Assembly (NCBI GenBank): GCA_036389375.1
Contig: DASVQA010000095.1
Location: forward strand, 1 to 58,510
Reading direction: 5' to 3'
Length of the DNA stretch: 58,510 bases
From: QHXQ01 sp036389375
GTDB lineage: Bacteria; Acidobacteriota; Blastocatellia; Pyrinomonadales; Pyrinomonadaceae
A model generated the notes under the pieces. The model saw only the letters and a program-made list of their open reading frames with translations. It did not search any database and was not told the origin of the DNA. The position numbers and the translations under genes were made by a program. The number at the start of each line of letters is the position of its first letter. Positions within the stretch are counted from its first letter, which is position 1. Below, piece after piece: positions 46,531 to 56,184 of this stretch.

Positions 46531-49500
46531 ATGAAACCTACGCTGCGCCGTCTGCTGACGGCAGTCGTGGCCGCGCTCGCCACCGGCCTGCTCGTCTGGG
46601 ATTTCACACCGCGCGCGGCTATGAAGACGCACCTGCTACGCGCCCCAGACCACGCGCCCGTCCGCCCCGTCAACCCTGCCTATCGCAGTCCCGGCACGCA
46701 GCACAAGCTCAAAGTCAGCGACCTGAACCTCGCGCGGCAACTAACGGCTGCGGGCGCGCGCATGGTCGCCGATTACGGCGACTATCAGTTGCTCGCGGCG
46801 GACAGTCGCATCGCGGCCGAGCAGGCAACGAACCCGGCGGTTGAATTGCGCGATGAAGAGAATCTGCTCTTGCTCAACGCGGGCGCGTTCGACCCGACCG
46901 CGAGCGCGCCGCCGGAGACGCGCACGCCGCTCGGCGCGTTCCCGGGCCGGCGCTTGCACCTCGTACAGTTCGCCGGCCCCCTACAGCGCGCGTGGCACAA
47001 GGCGCTCTTGCAGACCGGCGCGCGCATCGTCGCCTACATTCCGCACAACGCCTTTCTCATCTACGGCGACGCCGCCGAGTTGCGCGCGGTGCAGGCGCTC
47101 GCCACGAGCGCAGGCTTCGTGCAATGGCACGGCGCGTACACGAGCGCGGCGCGCTTAAGCCCCGCCCTCAGTACACGCCTGCCAAAGAGCGCCGCGCCGG
47201 GCGCACAGCTTAAAATCTCAGGCGGCGTGCGCGCTAGTGAACTCTGCGCGGTGCAACTCGTCAGGGACGAGACGACGAACGCGGCCACGCTGCGTTTGAT
47301 CGAGCAACTCAAACGCGGCGCGGTCATGCAGCAACAAGCGGTGCTCGATTACGTTAACGTAGTCGTCAGTCTGCCGCTTGATGCCTTGTCTACGCAGTTG
47401 GCGACGCGGCCCGATGTCGTCTCGATTGTGCCCGCGCCTGCGCCCGTGCAGATGGACGAGCGGCAGGACATGATCGTCGCCGGGCAGTTAAGCGGCAGCG
47501 CGCCCGCGCCGGGTAACTACCTCGCTTATCTCGCGGCGCAGGGGTTCACGCAGGCGCAGTTCGACGCCTCAAACTTCCTCGTCAACATCAACGATAGCGG
47601 CGTGGACACAGGCACGACCGCGCCCAACCACTTCGCGCTCTACACGGCGGGCGACCGCGCGCAAACAAGCCGCCTCGCTTACGCGCGGCTCGAAGGCACG
47701 CCCAACGCGCAGAGCAGCACGCAGGGCTGCGACGGGCACGGCACGCTCATGGCGCACATCATCGGCGGCTACGTGCCGCCCTTTGCGCCCTACAACAGTG
47801 CGCCGCACGCGGACGCAAACGGCTTCCGCTACGGTCTCGGCGTCGCGCCTTTCGTCAAACTCGGCTCGACCGTCATCTTCGACCCGGCCGCCTACACCAA
47901 CCCGAATCTCGTCAACCTCGAAGCGCACGCCTACGCCGACGGCGCACGCATCAGCAGCAACAGTTGGGGCACACCCAACACCGGCGCTTACGACATCAAC
48001 GCGCAACAGTACGACGCCATCGTGCGCGATGCACAGCCCGTCGGCTCGACCTTCCCGCAACCCGGCAATCAGGAGTACACCGTCGTCGCAGCGGCCGGCA
48101 ACACAGGCCCCGGCCCCGCGACCATCAGCCCGCCGGGCACGGCCAAAAACGTCATCACGGTCGGCGCGGCCGAGAGCGTGCAGCCGTTTGGCGGCGCGGA
48201 CGGCTGCGGCGTGACCGATGCACAGGCCAACAGCGCCGACGATCTCTACAACTTCTCCGGGCACGGCCCGACCAGCGACGGGCGGCGCAAGCCCGAACTC
48301 GTCGCGCCGGGCACGCATGTCACGGGCGGCGTCCTGCAAGCGAGTGCCAGCCCGCCCGCCAGCGGCCAAGCTGCCGTCTGCTTCGACGGCACGGGCATCT
48401 GCGGCGGCCCGCTCGACAACTTCTTCCCCGCCGCGCAGCAGTGGACGACCGCCGCCGACGGCACGAGCGTGGCGAGCGCAGCCGTCGCGGGCGCATGCGC
48501 GCTCGTGCGTCAGTATTTCATCAATCAGGGGCAAGCTGCGCCGAGTCCCGCCCTGACGAAAGCGGCGCTGATGAACTCCGCGCGCTATCTGACGGGTGCA
48601 AATGCAAACGACGCGCGCTGGTCAACGGGGCAGGGCATGGGCGCGATCAACCTCAGCACCTTCTTCGCCCTCTTCGCCACGCCCACCATCTTCCGCGATC
48701 AACTGCCGCCCGACACCTTCAACGCTGCCGGCCAGACGCGCACCTTCACAGGCCAGATAGCCGACGCGACGAAACCCTTCCGCGTCACGCTCGCCTACAC
48801 GGACGCGCCCGGCTCGACTACCGCGAGCGCCTTCGTCAACAACCTCGATCTCGAAGTGACCGCCGGCGGCCAGACCTACAGGGGCAACGTCTTCGTCGGC
48901 GCAAACTCCGCACCCGGCGGCGCGGCCGACGCGAAAGACAACGCCGAGAGCGTCTTTCTCCCGGCCGGCACTTCGGGCGCGTTCGTCATCAAGATCACCG
49001 CCGCCAACATCGCGGGCGACGGCGTGCCCAACAACGCCGACCCGCTCGATCAGGACTTCGCGCTCGTCATCAACAACGCGACCGCCGCCAGCGTGCCCGT
49101 CGTCAGCCCCGACGCGGCCGACATCAATGCCGAATCCTGCGCGCCCGCCAACAACGTGCTCGACCCCGCAGAGACCGTCACCGTCAACCTCGCGCTCAGG
49201 AACATCGGCACAGGCGACACCGGCCATCTCGTCGCCACGCTGCAAGCGACGGGCGGCGTCGTCACGCCCTCCGCGCCGCAAACCTACGGCGCGCTCCCCG
49301 CAGGCGGCGCAAGCCTTGCGCGCGCGTTTACCTTCAACGTCAACCGCATCTGCGGCGACACGCTGACGGCGACGCTGCAACTTCAGGACGGCGCAGACGA
49401 TCTCGGCACGGTCGCCTTCACGTTCCCAGTCGGCACAGTCACCACCGGGCAGATCAACACGACGACCGGCACGGGCAGCCTCGCCGCCGCCATCCCCGAC

Positions 49501-52362
49501 GCCGGCTTTAGCGAGATTCCCATCAACGTCGCGGCGCGCGGACTCGTCAGCGACGTGAACGTCCGGGTGCGGCTCGATCATCAGAACGACGGCGACGTTG
49601 ATCTCTTCCTCGTCGCGCCCGACGGCACGGAGGTCGAACTCTCGACCGACAACGGCGGCACAGGCACAAACTATGGCAGCGGCTCGAACGATTGCGCAGG
49701 CACGTTCACCGTCTTCGACGACAGCGCCGCCAACTCGATCACAACGGCCGCTGCGCCCTTCGCGGGCACGTTCAAACCCGAAGCCGCGCTCGCCGCCTTC
49801 AACGGCCGGCAATCATTCGGCACTTGGAAACTGCGCGTGGCGGACGATGCTGTGGGCGACACCGGCACGCTCGGCTGCGTGCAACTTGAAATCACGCGCC
49901 GTCCTTACGCCTGCTGCGGCATCACGGGCACGCCCGACGTGCAGGCGGCCGGCACGCCAAACATCACCGCCGAGAGCGTCAGCCCGGCCAACAACGCGCC
50001 CGACCCGGAAGAGACCGTCACCGTCAACTTCCCGCTGCAAAACGTCGGCGACGGCGCGACCACGAATCTGACCGCCACGCTCCTCGCCACCGGCGGCGTC
50101 AACAACCCGACCGGGGCGCAAAGCTACGGCGCGCTCACGCCCGGCGGCGCATCCGTCGCGCGCCCGTTCACCTTCACGGCCGGCGGCGCGTGCGGCACAA
50201 ACATCACCGCGACGCTACAACTGAGCGACGGCTCAACGCCGCTCGGCACGGTCGCCTTCACCCTGCGTCTCGGCGCGTCCGCCAGTGGCACGCAGAACTT
50301 TGCCACCGCCTCCACGATCACTATTCCGTCCGTCGGCACGGCGACGCCATATCCGGCCACCGTCAACGTGAGCGGTCTGAACGGCACGATCACGAAAGTC
50401 ACCGTCTCGCTCGTCAACATGAACCACACGTTCCCGGCGGACGTGGACGTGCTGCTCGCCGGGCCGCAAGGGCAGAACCTAATCATCATGTCCGACGCGG
50501 GCGGTAATCCAGACCTCGTCAACGTCTCGCTCACCTTTGACGATGCCGCCGCGCAATCGCTGCCCAACACGACGCAGATCGTCTCCGGCACTTACAAGCC
50601 GACCAACTACGCGCCCGCCGACACCTTCGCCGCGCCCGCGCCCGCCGCGACGAGCGCCACGACGCTCGCCACCTTCAACGGCACGAATCCGAACGGCGCT
50701 TGGCGGCTCTACGTCGTGGACGATACGGGCACGGACGGCGGCAACATCGCGGGCGGCTGGGCGCTCTCCATCACGACGGCTGGCAGCGTCTGCAACACGC
50801 AAGCCTGCACGCTGACTGCGCCCGCCAACGTCGTCGCCGCGAACGACGCGAACGTGTGCGGCGCAAACGTCAATTACAATGCGCCGACCTACACGGGCAG
50901 TTGCGGCGTCGTGACGAGCAGCCCTGCCGCCGGCTCTTTCTTCCCCGTCGGCACGACCGTTGTAAACGTCAACGCCACGCCCGTCGGCGGCGGCGCGCAG
51001 ACGACAAACAGCTTCACCGTCAAAGTCAACGACGCGCAGCCGCCCGCCATCAACTGCCCCGCCAGCATCTCGACCCCCGCCACGAACGCGAGCGGCGCAA
51101 GCGTCAATTTCAACGTGACGACGGCGGACAACTGCGTGGGCGCGAGCGTCGTCAGCACGCCCGCCGCCGACTCTTTCTTCCCCGTCGGCACGACGACCGT
51201 TAACAACACCGCGACCGATGCGAGCGGCAACACTTCCGTCTGCTCGTTTAACGTGACTGTGACCGCGCCCGTCATCATCAGCGAGTTTCGCGCGCGCGGC
51301 CCGGCGGGCAGCGAGGACGAGTTCGTGGAGCTTTACAATAGCGGCACGACGCCCATCACCGTCTCGACCACCGACGGCTCGAACGGCTGGTCGGTCGCCG
51401 CGCTCGACGCTACGGGCACAAGCGTCGTCCCACTCTTCCGCATTCCGAACGGCACGACCATTCCGGCGCGCGGCCACTTCCTCGGCGTCAACAACGTCGT
51501 CGCCGGTTACAGTCTCGCGGATTACGGCGGGACGGGCGCAGCCGCAGGCGACGCCTTCTTCAATAGCGGCGCGAACATCCCGGACGCCGCCGGCCTCGCC
51601 CTCTTCCAGACAAACAACGCGGCCAACTACACGCTCGCCAATCGCCTCGACGCCGTCGGCTTCACGGGGCAGACGGGCGCGCTCGCCGATCTCTTCCGTG
51701 AGGGCGCGGGGCTTGCGCCCGTCGGCGCGGTTGGCGGCGAGTACAGTTTCGTGCGTGCGCTGCTGACGGGCGTGCCGCAGGACACGGGCAGCAACGCAAA
51801 CGATTTTCTATTCGTCGCAACCGACGGCGGCACATACGGCGGCGTGCAGGCGCAACTCGGCGCACCGGGGCCGGAGAATCTCCGCAGCCCCGTCCAGCGC
51901 AACGCGCAGATCAAGACTTCGCTCATCGAGCCGCAGCAGTTATCAACCGCACCGCCCAACCGCGTGCGCGACACGACGCCCGTGACGAACGGCGCGGAAG
52001 GAACTTTGGAGATTCGCCGCCGCTTCAAAAACAGCACGGGCCGTGCCCTCTCGCGGCTGCGTTTCCGCGTGGTGGACATCACGACGCGCGGCACGCCCAA
52101 CCCCGGCGGCGCGCAGTCGGACGTGCGCTTGTTGACCTCAACCGATCTGGACGTGACGACGAGCCTCGGCGCTTTGACCGTCAAGGGCACGATTGTGGAA
52201 GCGCCGCCGAATCAACCGGGCGGCGGGGGCTTGAACACGAGCGCGGTGCTGAACCTGCCCGGCATCATTGCCAACGGCGCGACCGTTGACGTGTGCTTCC
52301 TGCTCGGCGTGCAGACGAACGGGCGCTTCCGCTTCCTCGTCAACATCGAAGCCTTGCCCTGA
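46531..52362 (+). CDS. Giant secreted subtilisin-like (S8) protease with P-domains, HYR-like repeats and lamin-tail-like domain
   Basis: Extracellular protease, about 1,943 residues from ATG 46531. The frame runs upstream into the tRNA remnant, but only this start gives a signal peptide (TLRRLLTAVVAALATGLLVW). A pro-region spans to about 320. The catalytic domain shows Asp in NFLVNINDSGVDTG, His in CDGHGTLMAHIIGG, Asn in VAAAGNTGPG, Ser in GTSVASAAVAGACAL. Two CARDB-like/P-proprotein-convertase units follow (NVRVRLDHQNDGDVDLFLVA; VSLVNMNHTFPADVDVLLAG), then HYR-like repeats with NCPASIS and VGTTTVNNTATDASGN, and a lamin-tail-like domain (VIISEFRARGPAGSEDEFVE). It ends in a conserved-looking C-terminal sheet. 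Confidence 0.88.
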   Translation: MKPTLRRLLTAVVAALATGLLVWDFTPRAAMKTHLLRAPDHAPVRPVNPAYRSPGTQHKLKVSDLNLARQLTAAGARMVADYGDYQLLAADSRIAAEQATNPAVELRDEENLLLLNAGAFDPTASAPPETRTPLGAFPGRRLHLVQFAGPLQRAWHKALLQTGARIVAYIPHNAFLIYGDAAELRAVQALATSAGFVQWHGAYTSAARLSPALSTRLPKSAAPGAQLKISGGVRASELCAVQLVRDETTNAATLRLIEQLKRGAVMQQQAVLDYVNVVVSLPLDALSTQLATRPDVVSIVPAPAPVQMDERQDMIVAGQLSGSAPAPGNYLAYLAAQGFTQAQFDASNFLVNINDSGVDTGTTAPNHFALYTAGDRAQTSRLAYARLEGTPNAQSSTQGCDGHGTLMAHIIGGYVPPFAPYNSAPHADANGFRYGLGVAPFVKLGSTVIFDPAAYTNPNLVNLEAHAYADGARISSNSWGTPNTGAYDINAQQYDAIVRDAQPVGSTFPQPGNQEYTVVAAAGNTGPGPATISPPGTAKNVITVGAAESVQPFGGADGCGVTDAQANSADDLYNFSGHGPTSDGRRKPELVAPGTHVTGGVLQASASPPASGQAAVCFDGTGICGGPLDNFFPAAQQWTTAADGTSVASAAVAGACALVRQYFINQGQAAPSPALTKAALMNSARYLTGANANDARWSTGQGMGAINLSTFFALFATPTIFRDQLPPDTFNAAGQTRTFTGQIADATKPFRVTLAYTDAPGSTTASAFVNNLDLEVTAGGQTYRGNVFVGANSAPGGAADAKDNAESVFLPAGTSGAFVIKITAANIAGDGVPNNADPLDQDFALVINNATAASVPVVSPDAADINAESCAPANNVLDPAETVTVNLALRNIGTGDTGHLVATLQATGGVVTPSAPQTYGALPAGGASLARAFTFNVNRICGDTLTATLQLQDGADDLGTVAFTFPVGTVTTGQINTTTGTGSLAAAIPDAGFSEIPINVAARGLVSDVNVRVRLDHQNDGDVDLFLVAPDGTEVELSTDNGGTGTNYGSGSNDCAGTFTVFDDSAANSITTAAAPFAGTFKPEAALAAFNGRQSFGTWKLRVADDAVGDTGTLGCVQLEITRRPYACCGITGTPDVQAAGTPNITAESVSPANNAPDPEETVTVNFPLQNVGDGATTNLTATLLATGGVNNPTGAQSYGALTPGGASVARPFTFTAGGACGTNITATLQLSDGSTPLGTVAFTLRLGASASGTQNFATASTITIPSVGTATPYPATVNVSGLNGTITKVTVSLVNMNHTFPADVDVLLAGPQGQNLIIMSDAGGNPDLVNVSLTFDDAAAQSLPNTTQIVSGTYKPTNYAPADTFAAPAPAATSATTLATFNGTNPNGAWRLYVVDDTGTDGGNIAGGWALSITTAGSVCNTQACTLTAPANVVAANDANVCGANVNYNAPTYTGSCGVVTSSPAAGSFFPVGTTVVNVNATPVGGGAQTTNSFTVKVNDAQPPAINCPASISTPATNASGASVNFNVTTADNCVGASVVSTPAADSFFPVGTTTVNNTATDASGNTSVCSFNVTVTAPVIISEFRARGPAGSEDEFVELYNSGTTPITVSTTDGSNGWSVAALDATGTSVVPLFRIPNGTTIPARGHFLGVNNVVAGYSLADYGGTGAAAGDAFFNSGANIPDAAGLALFQTNNAANYTLANRLDAVGFTGQTGALADLFREGAGLAPVGAVGGEYSFVRALLTGVPQDTGSNANDFLFVATDGGTYGGVQAQLGAPGPENLRSPVQRNAQIKTSLIEPQQLSTAPPNRVRDTTPVTNGAEGTLEIRRRFKNSTGRALSRLRFRVVDITTRGTPNPGGAQSDVRLLTSTDLDVTTSLGALTVKGTIVEAPPNQPGGGGLNTSAVLNLPGIIANGATVDVCFLLGVQTNGRFRFLVNIEALP

Positions 52363-52477
52363 AGCAAGACGTATAACCAGCGCGTTGGGAGTCGGCGCGC
52401 AACTAACATTTCCCGTCGTCTCTGATAACTCAATTCATACAGGCCGGCGCATTGAACTCACTGTCAATGCCGGCCGG

Positions 52478-52495
52478 CGACAGGCAAGCCTGTCG
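52478..52495. repeat. Small perfect hairpin upstream of the TIR-KAP gene
   Basis: CGACAGGC-AA-GCCTGTCG, no T-tract. It sits in the 179-base gap between the subtilisin and the next ATG; could be a regulatory or processing hairpin. Confidence 0.3.
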
Positions 52496-52541
52496 GCCAT
52501 TCGATCCTTGCCCGTCCGGCAAAAGTATCAGGAGTTGAATT

Positions 52542-55500
52542 ATGAACACCGCCTCAAAGACTGCTAACAACGTCAGCATTAAATATGACGCGTTCCTGCT
52601 ATGCGAGCCAAATGACGTAAAGGCTGTAATGGAAGTGGAGCATCAGCTTAACGCTCAAGGCATAACGACATTGCGCGCGGATTCGCGCATGTGGGAGTTC
52701 GACATGATCCGGCGTGGGCTTGAGAGTTCCGCCTGTTGCGTCCTCCTCATCGAAGGGTCATGGGGTTGGTTAGTGCGAAAGGGCGCGGCGCGCTGGGTCG
52801 GCCGCCGCCGCAAAGAGACCGACGGGCGATATAACGTTATTAATGTCCTGCTAGGTCTCAAAAAAAGTGAAGGCCTCGATGATATTCCTCAAGAATTGCG
52901 CGGTGACACTCTGATCGACTTACACGACTTGCACGACATGCATGCTTTCAGTCGGCTCGTCGCCGCGATTCGTGCTGCGCCGCTCAACGTCAAACGATAC
53001 TCCCATGCGCGGCAAACTGAGCCGGACAGACCGCCGGAGCAGCCGCCATCTGAAACTGACACGCCAACTCCGAATGTGTCGGCGGACGATGTCGCGCTGT
53101 TCGCGCACTTGGGTGCGACGGCGCGCGAAGTGCTCGGCCACGCGAAGGGCATTAGCAGTCCGGGCGGACGGCGCATACATACTGAGCACCTGTTCTGGGC
53201 GCTCTACCTTGCTGCCGACGTGCCGCTCCGAAAACTCATCGCCGCGTTAGACCTAACCATCGGGGCTGACGAGCTACGAGAGTTGTTACAGACTTCGGGC
53301 GCGCGCGAACAGCGAAAGAAGGAACTCGCGCCGCTCCCGACGTTGGGCGAGTATGAGCCGGTTGAGTTAACAACCATGCCCGCGTGTTCCGGACACACGC
53401 GGGCGGCGCTGCAACTAGCCTGGGAAGCGGCAGACATTAATCACGCGCCGCAGATCGACACCAGCCACTTGTTATACGGCGCACTTTCGGTAGAGGGGTG
53501 CGGCGTGGTGGCGCGCTTGAATGAGCGCGGGATCGTGAAGGACAAGGTGCGGTTCGCGCCGGAGCCAGCGCCCGTGAGCATTGAAGCGCCCGGCGAGGTG
53601 CAGCGGGCCGAGCGGTTCATCGCAGGCTACACGTCGGATAAGCCGGGCGGCGCTGATCTGCTGGACATCACGCGCGAGGTCGAGGCGCTCTGCTCGGTGC
53701 TGGCGGCGCGCGAGGTCGAGCCGCCCGTGTCGCTGGGTCTGTTTGGCGACTGGGGCTGCGGCAAGAGCTTCTTCATGAAAAAGATGGAGGAGCAGATTGA
53801 GTTGATCAAAGAGGGCGCGCGGGCGGCGCTCGCCGACGGCGAAGAGACGGCCTACTGCGCGCACATCGTGCAGTTGAAGTTCAACGCGTGGCACTACATT
53901 GACACGAGCCTCTGGGCCAGTCTGACCTCGGAAATCTTCGAGGGGCTGGCGACCGCGCTCGCGCAGAAGACCGAGGCCGCAGAGGCTGCGGAGCAGGAGT
54001 ATGAACGCGCGCGTCTGGCGAGTCTCAAAAACGCGCTCGCCTTAGCGGAGCGCGCACGGACGGAGGCCGCCGCCGACCTGCAAGCGAGCGCGCAACGCTT
54101 GCAGACCGCCGAGCAGGAGCAACAGTCGGTCGAGACGGGGTTGAGTCCGCAGACCATCATCCGCGAGACCGCGCGCTTTGTCGCGCAGCAGCCCCTCGTG
54201 CGCGAGAAGTACAGGCAGGCGGAGCAGCAACTAAACGAGCAGATGCGCGCCGCCGCCGAGCAGTTAGACCTACGCACGCCGGAGCACGTCTCGACCGAAT
54301 TGCGGGCGCAACTCTTGGAGTTGCGCGGGCTGTGGGGCGCACTGCGCGCGGTCTGGCTTTCAATGCACAACAAGGGCATGCGCCTGTGGCTCTATTTCGC
54401 AGCGGCGTTCTTAGCGGTCGTGGCCTTCTTCATCTTCGTGCTGCCGCGCCTCTTCCAATACAATGCCGCCCTAGCCCGCCTGTTCGCCGTCGTCGCAGGT
54501 GCGTCCGCCGTGCTGACGCCGCTCGTGCCATACATCCGCAAAGCCGTGAGCGCGCTCAACCTGATTAAAACTGCGCGCGAGACGAACCTGAAACTAATCG
54601 CCGAGGCTAAACAGGAACAGGTGAAAAATCTGCGGGCGGAGTTTGAGCAGGTACAGCAACGGGCCGACGCCGCGCAGCGCGTAGTGGAACAGAAAAGCAA
54701 GGAGTTGGCCGCCAAAGAGAAGCAGCTTGAGTCGCTCAGCCCCAGAGGCCGGATGTCAGAGTTTATCCGGGGGCGCTATGAAAGCTCGGATTACACCAAA
54801 CACCTCGGCGTCATCTCGCGCGCGCGCGACGACTTCGAGCAGTTGAGCATTCTGCTGGCGCGCGAAAAGGAGTTGGGCGAGGCAGAAGACCGCGCGCGGC
54901 GCGAGCGTAAGTTAAAGCATGAGCCGCTCGACGCTGAGCCTGCGGCAGCCGCCAACGGTGCGTCCGAGCGCGTGCTGCCGCGCGTGGATCGGATCATTCT
55001 CTATATTGACGATCTGGATCGCTGCCCCGAACGGAACGTGGTGGACGTGCTGCAAGCGGTGCATCTGCTGCTCGCGTTTCCACTCTTCGTGGTCGTCGTC
55101 GGCGTGGACTCGCGCTGGCTGTTGCATTCGCTCAAGCAGCACTCAAAGGCCTTCCAGCCGAACAACAACGACATGAGCCTGACCGACGAGGAGCGCCGCC
55201 ACTGGCAGTCCACGCCGCTCAACTATCTCGAAAAGATTTTTCAAATCCCCTTCGCGCTCCGGCCGATGGAGCCGACCGGCTTTGCCGGCTTGATTGAACA
55301 TCTGACGAAACAACAGGGCCATACCGAGAACCCGCACCAGCCACAGGCGCGAGCGCCGCAGCCCGATGCGCCCACCGATGCGGCCCGGCAGCCGCACACA
55401 GCCGCCGCGCCTACTAACGACGAGACGCAACAGACTCGCCCGCAAGCGCGGCCGGCCGAAGTCCGCCAGCCGGACGATACACAAGCGGCGGCGGGCGGCG

Positions 55501-56069
55501 CGGGAGGCGTAGCGGAACCGCCGGCCGGGGACGGCGCTGCACGGGCGCAGAAGCAGGTGGTGGATCAGAAGCCGCAGCATTTGAATATCACAAAGCCGGA
55601 GCAGGATTTTATGAAGAAGCTGTTCGACTTCATTCCTTCGCCGCGCGCCGTGAAACGCTTCGTCAACGTCTACCGCCTGATGCGCGCGTCCGTGCCGGAC
55701 GAGGAGCGCGCAAACTTCATAGACGACGAGGGCGGCTATCGCGTCGTGCTGTTGCTGCTCGCCATCCTGACCGGCTACCCGGCCGAGGCCACATACATCC
55801 TGCGCGCCCTGCTGGCCGAGCCGCATCCTGAGACTTGGTGGCAATTCATAGATGCGTTCGAGCAAAAAGCGAAAGACCTGAGCGCGGCCGACGCGGCCGA
55901 GTTGGAACGCTGGCGGCAACTGCTCCACAAGCTCCGGCAACCTGAAGTGCGCGAGGCTTTCCCTGCCGAACAGACGTGCAGCGCCTTCGTCGCATGGGCG
56001 GACGACGTGGCCCGCTACTCGTTCCAATCGGGCCGTGTGTTGCTGACGCAGAAAATCGGCAACGGCTAA
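52542..56069 (+). CDS. TIR-like / Clp-N-like / KAP P-loop NTPase fusion protein
   Basis: 1,175 residues, AGGAG upstream. Residues about 13-155 are TIR-like: KYDAFLLCEPNDVKAVMEVE, GITTLRADSRMWEFDMIRRG, SACCVLLIEGSWGWL. Residues about 183-335 hold two helical repeats like the Clp N-domain (FAHLGATAREVLGHAKGISS, RIHTEHLFWALYLAAD; ALQLAWEAADINHAPQIDTS, HLLYGALSVEGCGVVARL). From about 360 a KAP NTPase begins: Walker A GDWGCGKS (402-409), LKFNAWHYID, a coiled-coil insert, two membrane helices (614-636, 641-663), Walker B IILYIDDLDRC (818-828), VVVVGVDSRWLLHSLKQH, and a disordered insert before SPRAVKRFVNVYRLMR. It looks like a membrane-anchored signalling or defence ATPase; no partner is visible. 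Confidence 0.78.
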   Translation: MNTASKTANNVSIKYDAFLLCEPNDVKAVMEVEHQLNAQGITTLRADSRMWEFDMIRRGLESSACCVLLIEGSWGWLVRKGAARWVGRRRKETDGRYNVINVLLGLKKSEGLDDIPQELRGDTLIDLHDLHDMHAFSRLVAAIRAAPLNVKRYSHARQTEPDRPPEQPPSETDTPTPNVSADDVALFAHLGATAREVLGHAKGISSPGGRRIHTEHLFWALYLAADVPLRKLIAALDLTIGADELRELLQTSGAREQRKKELAPLPTLGEYEPVELTTMPACSGHTRAALQLAWEAADINHAPQIDTSHLLYGALSVEGCGVVARLNERGIVKDKVRFAPEPAPVSIEAPGEVQRAERFIAGYTSDKPGGADLLDITREVEALCSVLAAREVEPPVSLGLFGDWGCGKSFFMKKMEEQIELIKEGARAALADGEETAYCAHIVQLKFNAWHYIDTSLWASLTSEIFEGLATALAQKTEAAEAAEQEYERARLASLKNALALAERARTEAAADLQASAQRLQTAEQEQQSVETGLSPQTIIRETARFVAQQPLVREKYRQAEQQLNEQMRAAAEQLDLRTPEHVSTELRAQLLELRGLWGALRAVWLSMHNKGMRLWLYFAAAFLAVVAFFIFVLPRLFQYNAALARLFAVVAGASAVLTPLVPYIRKAVSALNLIKTARETNLKLIAEAKQEQVKNLRAEFEQVQQRADAAQRVVEQKSKELAAKEKQLESLSPRGRMSEFIRGRYESSDYTKHLGVISRARDDFEQLSILLAREKELGEAEDRARRERKLKHEPLDAEPAAAANGASERVLPRVDRIILYIDDLDRCPERNVVDVLQAVHLLLAFPLFVVVVGVDSRWLLHSLKQHSKAFQPNNNDMSLTDEERRHWQSTPLNYLEKIFQIPFALRPMEPTGFAGLIEHLTKQQGHTENPHQPQARAPQPDAPTDAARQPHTAAAPTNDETQQTRPQARPAEVRQPDDTQAAAGGAGGVAEPPAGDGAARAQKQVVDQKPQHLNITKPEQDFMKKLFDFIPSPRAVKRFVNVYRLMRASVPDEERANFIDDEGGYRVVLLLLAILTGYPAEATYILRALLAEPHPETWWQFIDAFEQKAKDLSAADAAELERWRQLLHKLRQPEVREAFPAEQTCSAFVAWADDVARYSFQSGRVLLTQKIGNG

Positions 56070-56184
56070 AAGTCGGGGCGCTCGTCAGCCGTCGCCCCGG
56101 CCGCGCTGCGCTTTGACTTTCTACGCCCGTGTACTAGAGTCCCATTCTGTAATGCGATCTGACACAGTCGAGGTTGGAGGTTTT

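Noticed and set aside
47964..49511. 515-codon Arg-rich frame within the subtilisin gene
   Set aside because: Frame-shifted shadow; basic low-complexity, no motif.
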